Assembly: GCF_000340215.1 (NCBI RefSeq)
Contig: NW_006921548.1
Coordinates: 297,400-361,399, forward strand
DNA length: 64,000 nucleotides
Direction: 5' to 3'
Source: Pseudocercospora fijiensis CIRAD86
Lineage: Eukaryota; Ascomycota; Dothideomycetes; Mycosphaerellales; Mycosphaerellaceae
Shown one piece after another: positions 58,783-64,000 of the stretch. The notes under the pieces are model-generated. The model had not been told where the DNA came from. It was given only the letters and a program-made list of their open reading frames with translations, and did not search any database. Numbering within the stretch: position 1 is the stretch's first letter; the number at the start of each line of letters is the position of its first letter. The position numbers and the translations under genes are program-made.

Positions 58783-58878
58783 GGTATAACCTTTATCCGT
58801 AGCTAGCACCTATAGCCGGCACCTATAGCCGGCAATCTAGGATAGTATTAACCCTCTTTTTCTAACTTCGTCGTCTAG
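58783..58878 (+). repeat. hAT intron 2 with TATAGCCGG array
   Basis: Donor GTATAA; two ACCTATAGCCGGC units at 58808-58834; TCTAAC branch point and TAG acceptor. Confidence 0.6.
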
Positions 58879-60212
58879 CAATCTATACGAACTCGAGCTT
58901 ATAGAGATATAACCGATTCGAGGCTATTTAAAAGACCCTTATCGAGCGCCCTAAAGTCGATGCCTAGAATATCGTATAGAATAAGCGATAGTAAAAGCGG
59001 CCTCCTTAGCGCCTACTCCGTTTTACCTAAGATATTAAAACCCGATTCGATTCGACTTTCTATATACTTACGAGGGGATATACTTTACGTACCGCTCTCG
59101 AGCTCTATTAGAATACTAAGGGTATTAAGTAGCTCGCGCTTATACCCGCCGAATAGCGCTAAGTAGAGTATCTCGTAGATATTAGCAAACATTACGTAAA
59201 GGTTACTACTACGATTAGAAGAACCCGAGGACCGACGATCTACCTTATCTTTACGTACTATAACTAGCTCTTTAATTAGCTTAAAGAACTCGCGGCTAAG
59301 CTAGCTAAGAAGAGCGTCCCTTAGAAAGTAGCTATAACGAAAGCTATAGAGGCTTCCTATACTAAGCTAGATAAATATTATAGTGCTACCTTCGAGTCGT
59401 TCGGGGAGCTCTACGGCGTTACGTACTTACTAAACCTAGTTAAAAAGGATATATACTAGTAGAAGGAGGAATAGAAGGATAATAAGGTATAGCCTAAGCG
59501 ATATTAGGAGGTTCTAGAAAAGATGTTTAGTAGGCGTCGGAAAGAAACTAGTCTAAATGCAGGTCGTATTAGGAAAAGGAAGGCTAAGAAGGCTCCGATA
59601 TCCTATCTATTTAGTAGGTAGGAAGTAGAGGTAGAAGAGCAAGTTAGTTCTATACTAAATAAAGAAGAGTTCGATCTCTATTAGAGCGTAGGTAAGTGCT
59701 AAACTTATAGGCTCGGAAAGAGGGCTAATAATCTCTAAATCTTACCGGTCTTTAAGACGAATTCGGAGACGATATTCTCGCTATATAGTAGCGGTTAGAG
59801 CCTAAGTTTCTAACGATAGCTTCGATCGCTCGGGACGTCCTCGCTATTCCGAGCGTAAGTATAGGCTATAAGAGATCTTTTAGTATCGCTCGTTACTAAG
59901 GCCGGTTTAATCGAATATACTCGTCTACTACCTTCGAATCTATTATAGTATTCCGATACTACCTCCTCTATTAGAGTCGCTAAGGCAAGATACTATATAT
60001 CTTATTAAAGGAGCTTATCGACTAATTAGAAAAGCTTAAGATCGAAGAAACCTAGGAGTGCGAAGAGAATGCGAAATTTAGTCTAAGCGAGACCCTTATT
60101 AGCGATAACGAAGAGGAAGAGGGCGGAAGTAGAAGGCGACTACGGGTCGAGAAGTAGAAGCGTATATAGGCTAAGGGCGACTTAAAGTAGGCGAAGCGTT
60201 TATATAGAAGGA

Positions 60213-60355
60213 AATATAGCCGGTAGGTATAGCCGGTAAATAGCTATATTTACTAGAGTTTCTATATATAACCGACCTATATAGTCGGTATATATAGCCG
60301 GCGTATATAGCCGGCGTATATAGCCGGCGTATATAGCCGGCGTATATAGCCGGTA
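60213..60355. repeat. Largest TATAGCCGG array
   Basis: At least nine units; five consecutive CGTATATAGCCGG copies are nearly identical. It lies between the end of the hAT transposase and the first H3-like gene, about 140 bp before the probable start codon of the latter. Confidence 0.85.
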
Positions 60356-60491
60356 TACGTTCTTAATATGTTTTGAATTCTTAAATAGAGTAGTTGCTAT
60401 AGTAACCTACCCCGCTCGCCTACTACTATTTCTAAGTCTCTATTCGCTCTTCCTTTCCTTCTTCCCTTTCCCTATCTTCTAAAATACAAAT

Positions 60492-61320
60492 ATACCTTAC
60501 GGATTCGGCTCTTCGGGCCTTGCTAAGTCGGCCGCCTCCTCTCTCTATAGCGACTATACTAATTACGAATCTAACGAGGGCCTACTAAACCGGTTTAATA
60601 GAAGACTATTTAGTTCGGAAGGTAAGAGGCACTTAATGTCTCTTTACGATTAAAGGCTTAGAGATTTTCTAGGTGCTACCGGTATGCCCTCGTCGCCCGA
60701 ATATATATAAAGATACCTTAAGAACTTAGAAAAGAGCAAGGGTAAAGGACGCTAAGTATAGGAAGACTATAGCGAGAACGAGATATCGGAAGAGGAGGAC
60801 TATTCGTAGTATATATAAAGGAAGGGGGTTCCTCGTAAAATAGTATCGAAAAACAAGGCGGCTTCGGCTAAAGTAGGAAAAAAAAGTAGGCGGACGAAGA
60901 CTATCGCGAAGAAGAGTTATTCTTCTATAAGGAAAAAGGGCAAACGCCGGCGCTTTAAACTAAGTACTATTGCCCTTCGCGAGATCCGGAAATTCTAAGA
61001 AAAAAAGGGGACTAAGCTTTTAATCCTTAAGGCTCCTTTCTAGCGACTCGTCTAAGAAATTATATTAGATTTTAAGTCCGGTATACGATTTACGGCTAAG
61101 GCGATTAGTACTCTTTAGGAAGCTACGGAGGCATTTCTTATAACCGAGTTAGAGCTTTCTAACCTTCTTACTATCTATACGAAGCGGGTTACTCTTTAAT
61201 AAAGAGATATATAGCTTCTAGCTAAGATTCGGCGTCGATTTATAGCGGAATAATTAGGATTTGTATTTAGTAACTAGACTAATCGCTTACCCGGCGAACG
61301 GCCCCTCTCGGGGCGTAAGC
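60492..61320 (+). pseudogene. Histone H3-like gene 1 with long N-terminal tail, RIP-mutated
   Basis: The probable start is ATA at 60492 (ATG before RIP; PYGFGSSGLAKSAASSLYS follows). The first ~110 codons are not histone-like; then an acidic patch (EDYSENEISEEEDYS) and a basic tail (VPRKIVSKNKAASAKVGKKS, RRTKTIAKKSYSSIRKKGKR) lead into an H3 fold at 60960-61243. Readable landmarks are TIALREIRKF (H3: TVALREIRRY), LLILKAPFQRLV (H3: LLIRKLPFQRLV), DFKSGIRF, LQEATEAFL and TKRVTL--RDIQLLAKIR (H3: AKRVTIMPKDIQLARRIR). One or two extra residues follow the RKF. The end is uncertain because the frame stays open past the fold. The length and tail resemble a divergent variant, for example a centromeric-type H3, more than core H3. 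Confidence 0.8.
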
Positions 61321-61599
61321 CCTTAACCTTCGATGCCTTCTCCTTCTCCTTCTTTATTAATCGCATTGCTAGAGAATATCTATACTACGGTAGGCTTCCC
61401 TAGATAGGCCGGCTTTTTAGTAGGAGGAGGCTTCTTTCTATATCCTTTTGCCGGCTATATATGCCGGCTATACCTCTTATTTCAACTCCGCGCCCTACTT
61501 AGATCTAGGCTACGAAGTAGGAATTCTCTAGTAGGAACGCCGAGAATCTAGTATTCTAAAAGTATGTATTCTAGACATTTCCTATCTATTTTATCTTCT

Positions 61600-61777
61600 A
61601 GCCGGTTAGTCTAGTAGTATAATTCTTAGCTATAAAAGACATAGTTGCTAAGTACGCTAAAGGAGTCCCCGCTCCCCGAGCTATACTACCCTAGGTCCCG
61701 AGAACTCTAAGGCGCTATAATCGATAGGGTCTAAGAGGTCGTAGGTTCAATTCCTATACTAGTTATTTCTTTTTTTA
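61600..61777 (+). tRNA. tRNA-like Pol III unit, RIP-mutated, identity unclear
   Basis: AGCCGGT at 61600 could pair with ACTAGTT at 61758-61764 once three RIP-type changes are undone. An A-box-like TTAGTCTAGTAGTATAATT (61606-61624), a B box GGTTCAATTCC (61744-61754) inside a GTAGG/CCTAT stem, and a T-rich run (TTTCTTTTTTT, 61766 on) for termination are present. CTTAG (61624) and CTAAG (61731) could be the anticodon stem, with about 100 nt between them. That fits an intron-bearing tRNA or a tRNA-derived SINE. The D arm resembles tRNA-Pro; the anticodon cannot be read with confidence. Confidence 0.45.
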
Positions 61778-62281
61778 TAATTTTTGATTATCTACTAACA
61801 GTATTGCTAAGTAGAATTTACTAGATTCTCGCTATAAAGCGAGTCGCCGTTTTACTATATAGCGGATAGGTATTTCTATTTCTAGTCGAGAAAGCCGGTT
61901 CGGAATTTAATCGAACTACTAAAAAATACCTATATTATAGTAGGCTACCTTTATTACGCCGACTATTTACTAAAAGGAGGGTTTCGCCGTTTTCCTATAC
62001 CGGCTATAGGTGCCGGCTATATTTTAAAGTTTGCCGTTCCTACCTCTTTTAGCCGTGCCTACCTTCTTTGCTTATTATAACGTTACTCTACTACAGGCTT
62101 ACGCGAAGCTTACTTAGTTGCTTAGCGATACCGCGTTACTACCCCTCTTGCTATATATAATCTTTGTATCGATACTTATACTTCTACGCTCTATATCTAC
62201 TACCTCTACTATACCTCCGCTCCGCGCGCGCCTTTCTATACCTTCGTAACGTACCTTTTTACTAATTCGACGACTTTTATA

Positions 62282-62968
62282 ATAGCTAATCTACTCGACT
62301 AAATTTAGAAGGGTCGTAAGAAGGGACCTACCGCTACTTAGGGTCGTAATATAACTAGACTTAGTAGAAAGAGTACTATATATTTACGTAAGATAGCCGC
62401 TACCGCTACCGGTCGCGCTAGTTAAAAGTAGACTACGGGTAAGGCTCCGCGTAAGACGACGGCGGGCAAGACGACGGCGGGTAAGACTCCGCGTAAGACG
62501 ACGACGAGTGCTTCTACTACTAGTAGTAATAATCGTAGTAACCGTCGATAGCGCTTAGGAAGTAAGTTTTCTCTATAGCCGGTAGTATAGCCGGTAGTAT
62601 AGCCGGTAGCGTAGCCGGCATCTTTACTCCTTTTTACTAATCCTTCTTTAGCCGTAGCCCTTCGTAAGATTCGGAGGTATTAGAAGGGTAACTAGCTCCT
62701 TGTTCCGAAAGCTCCCTTCTAGCGACTTGTTCGCGAAATCGCCGTCTTCTATTAAGCCGATCTTCGCTTTTAGAGATCCGTAATCGAGGCCCTTTAGGAG
62801 GCTATAGAAGCCTACCTAATTCGCATCTTCGAATATATGTTTCTCTTCTACCTCTTTTCGAACTATACTAATGCTATTTTAGCTGTCTAGCTTATAGCTA
62901 TTTACGCTAAGCGCATTACGATAATATAGAAGGATTTTATCGCCCTCGATCGGATTCTTACTAGCTAG
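62282..62968 (+). pseudogene. Histone H3-like gene 2, spliced, RIP-mutated
   Basis: The probable start is ATA 62282 (former ATG). Exon 1 ends in an H3-like tail with repeated TTGKAPRKTTAGK/KTPRKTTT units, preceded by a K-x-T pair like TKQT. Intron 62562-62651 (GTAAGT, TACTAAT, TTTAG) joins RLG to TVALRKIRRY, as PGTVALREIRRY in H3. Further landmarks are PKAPFQRLVREIA, ADLRF, ALQEAIEAYLIRIFE, then after a second intron (branch ACTAAT, TTTTAG at about 62885) LIAIYAKRITI and a KDFIALDRI end. Removing both introns gives exactly the canonical spacing of the fold. The second donor reads TATATGT; undoing one TpG-to-TpA change gives GTATGT. The gene is dead now but was clearly an H3 family member, closer to core H3 than gene 1. 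Confidence 0.88.
62562..62651 (+). repeat. H3-like gene 2 intron 1 with TATAGCCGG array
   Basis: A 90-nt intron, four GTAGTATAGCCG units at 62573-62620. The exon join is checked by the match to the histone H3 sequence on both sides, which makes this the best proof that the arrays are intronic. Confidence 0.85.
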
Positions 62969-63299
62969 AATGTCTTTATTCGCTAAGGTAATAGGTAGCG
63001 TAGTTGTTCTTAGTGTCCTCTATAAGCGTTTCTATACGCAAAATATAGCGCTATATAGCGCGCTCTATATGCTCTTTAGGCATATATATATAGTATAATA
63101 TGCTTTCTTAGGCGTATAGAATTAAAGTCTTCGGAAATTCTATTAGTACTAGTCTTATAAAGGGCATGCTTCAAGTGTTAGAAACCGATAAATTCTATAG
63201 TTCGAACTAGCTAATCCTATAGTTTCTTAGCAAACCGAACTAAACCAACCTAGAATTTTAGCTTAGTAAACCAACCTAACCCAACCCGAACTACTGCGG

Positions 63300-64000
63300 C
63301 GTCTATTTATAGTTAAGTAAGCGCCTTCGGCTCTAGAAGTAACTAACTGTCCGTAGAAAGGAAATTTACGCTACTAGAAGCAGTAGACTAGCTTATACTT
63401 ATAGCTCTAGTATTTACGTAGGATATAAGCTCGGAGGGTTATAAAGTAAGGGTTCTCGTAGTTTGCTATCTACTAGTCCTTAGTATTAAATTCTTCCTTA
63501 GTCTTAGTATAGATATAGGCACGGAAGTTGTTAACAAACGTAGTATAGTCCGGGTCGTCTTGCTACTCGTTCTTGCTAGTCTCTTTATTAAGAACCTACT
63601 TCTATAGCATTAGCTTCCGTACCTAAGCCTAGACATTCTTAAAGATATACTAGGCGTAGATAAGAGCCGGTATACGAGGGTATACTACGTCTAGTGCGTT
63701 TATACAACTACGGTCTCGATTAGTAACCTATAGGTTAGGTAGAGGTAGATCCTACTTACTATATATAGACTTGAAGTTCTTAGTAAACTACGTAAACGCA
63801 GTTTCATCCTCGTTGCCTATAATATAGTATCTAAGGGGGATTGTGTCTCCGGCTCTAGTACTAGACACGATATTAAGCAATAGCTAATTGTACTTATTCG
63901 TCTTATATATATTATCGATAATAATGTAGTCCGGATAGAGCTTATATAACTCGGCTATTTAAGGGCTAATTACGAGCAATTTGTCAAGTTTGCCGTTACT
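63300..64000 (-). mobile_element. MULE transposase, RIP-mutated, runs off the right edge
   Basis: The minus strand reads LYKLYPDYIIIDNIYKTNKY at 63945-63890 (MULE consensus D-x-TYKTNRY), followed by LLLNIVSSTRAGDTIPL, YYIIGNEDETAFT and FTKNFKS. This is the catalytic-strand region of a Mutator-like transposase. The relation to the MULE at 25215-27740 is not established. Confidence 0.65.

Larger units (their letters stand above)
57063..60210 (+). pseudogene. hAT-family transposase, RIP-inactivated
   Basis: The plus strand, read through RIP stops, gives hAT hallmarks in order: MPNDIIYTLG at 57065; LISITIDNASNN (58318-58350), preceded by a ...YTG-DIAKLVYTVI segment; SLRKFPYLAYIVQIAIRALF (near 58590-58640); DISKHYVKVTTTIRRTRGPT with KLDKYYSATFESFGELYG (59180-59420); and the C-terminal dimerisation region ASIARDVLAIPSVSIGYKRS followed by FSIAR (59830-59890). 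Two introns are clear: 57732-57858 (GTACGT, TACTAAT, TAG) and 58783-58878 (GTATAA, TCTAAC, TAG); both contain TATAGCCGG arrays. As usual for hAT it should excise by a DDE mechanism, but in this state it is dead. Confidence 0.8.
54751..63294 (+). mobile_element. Candidate composite hAT element carrying two histone H3-like genes
   Basis: This interval holds an unknown gene, a hAT transposase and two H3-like genes, all plus strand, plus ten clusters of a 12-bp repeat with core TATAGCCGG. At its left edge TAGTTCCGGGTTGGTTTTT (54751-54769) is matched by an inverted TAGTTC-GGGTTGGGTT at 63276-63293 with one gap. A GGTTTCTTAGC...AAAC motif also occurs at both ends. No 8-bp target duplication was found, so the boundaries are tentative. 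Confidence 0.45.

Noticed and set aside
58960..59166. 68-codon plus-strand frame
   Set aside because: Lies in the hAT region but in a different frame from the recognisable transposase.
60213..60355. Possible CRISPR or centromeric satellite
   Set aside because: Units are 12 bp without unique spacers, and similar arrays lie in introns of nearby genes.
60492..62968. Histone genes of giant-virus origin
   Set aside because: Both are single H3 folds with spliceosomal introns; there are no histone doublets and no viral genes nearby.
53500..64000. Starship-type giant transposon
   Set aside because: No tyrosine-recombinase (DUF3435) captain motif could be read in any frame; the recognisable transposase is hAT.

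Overview
The window looks like a chromosome segment of a filamentous ascomycete, probably a Dothideomycete (the class is an inference). Host-type genes have short 52-85 nt introns with GTRNGT donors, CTAAC/CTRAC-like branch points and Kozak-like starts. They sit in GC-normal islands. The islands are separated by long blocks in which CpA and TpG are almost absent while TpA is in excess and CpG is kept. This is the signature of repeat-induced point mutation (RIP). In the blocks nearly every Gln or Trp codon has become a stop, so only translation through the stops shows what they once encoded.

Layout. 1-2428: host island with a minus-strand multi-exon gene running off the left edge. 2434-8914: Ty1/copia element A (minus strand) with 167-bp LTRs and a CTCAG target duplication. 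8920-25200: the main gene island, with a spliced acidic/basic protein (9453-10321), a spliced minus-strand protein (11044-12403), a spliced repeat protein (15187-16066), a JmjC-like protein (16943-19321), a Cys-pair protein (19815-21233) and decayed gene fragments. 25215-27740: RIP-mutated MULE transposon. 27853-29202: coiled-coil/Glu-Gly repeat protein. 29660-40170: RIP-mutated composite in which a chromodomain Ty3/gypsy element (30271-37032) interrupts an older unidentified element. 40443-42082: PD-(D/E)XK nuclease-like gene with one in-frame stop. 42259-48691: copia element B (plus strand, 179-bp LTRs, CAGTT duplication), a relative of A. 48692-53490: island with a repeat-containing protein and a piece of a zinc alcohol dehydrogenase. 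53500-64000: heavily RIP-mutated block.

The most unusual content is in the last block. Between about 54.75 and 63.29 kb there are an unidentified basic gene, a hAT transposase and two different histone H3-like genes, all on the plus strand. Short 12-bp repeat arrays (core TATAGCCGG) are scattered through the same interval, and at least four lie inside clearly recognisable introns. Splicing out one array-bearing intron, and a second intron whose donor appears to have been hit by RIP, makes the second H3-like gene collinear with a canonical H3 histone fold. The shared arrays, the common strand and a candidate pair of inverted termini suggest one mobile element that carried its own H3-like histones. 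A tRNA-like Pol III unit lies between the two H3 genes. Another MULE transposase begins at the right edge.

No searches could be run. Family names rest on motifs read from the translation, and all exon boundaries are manual.
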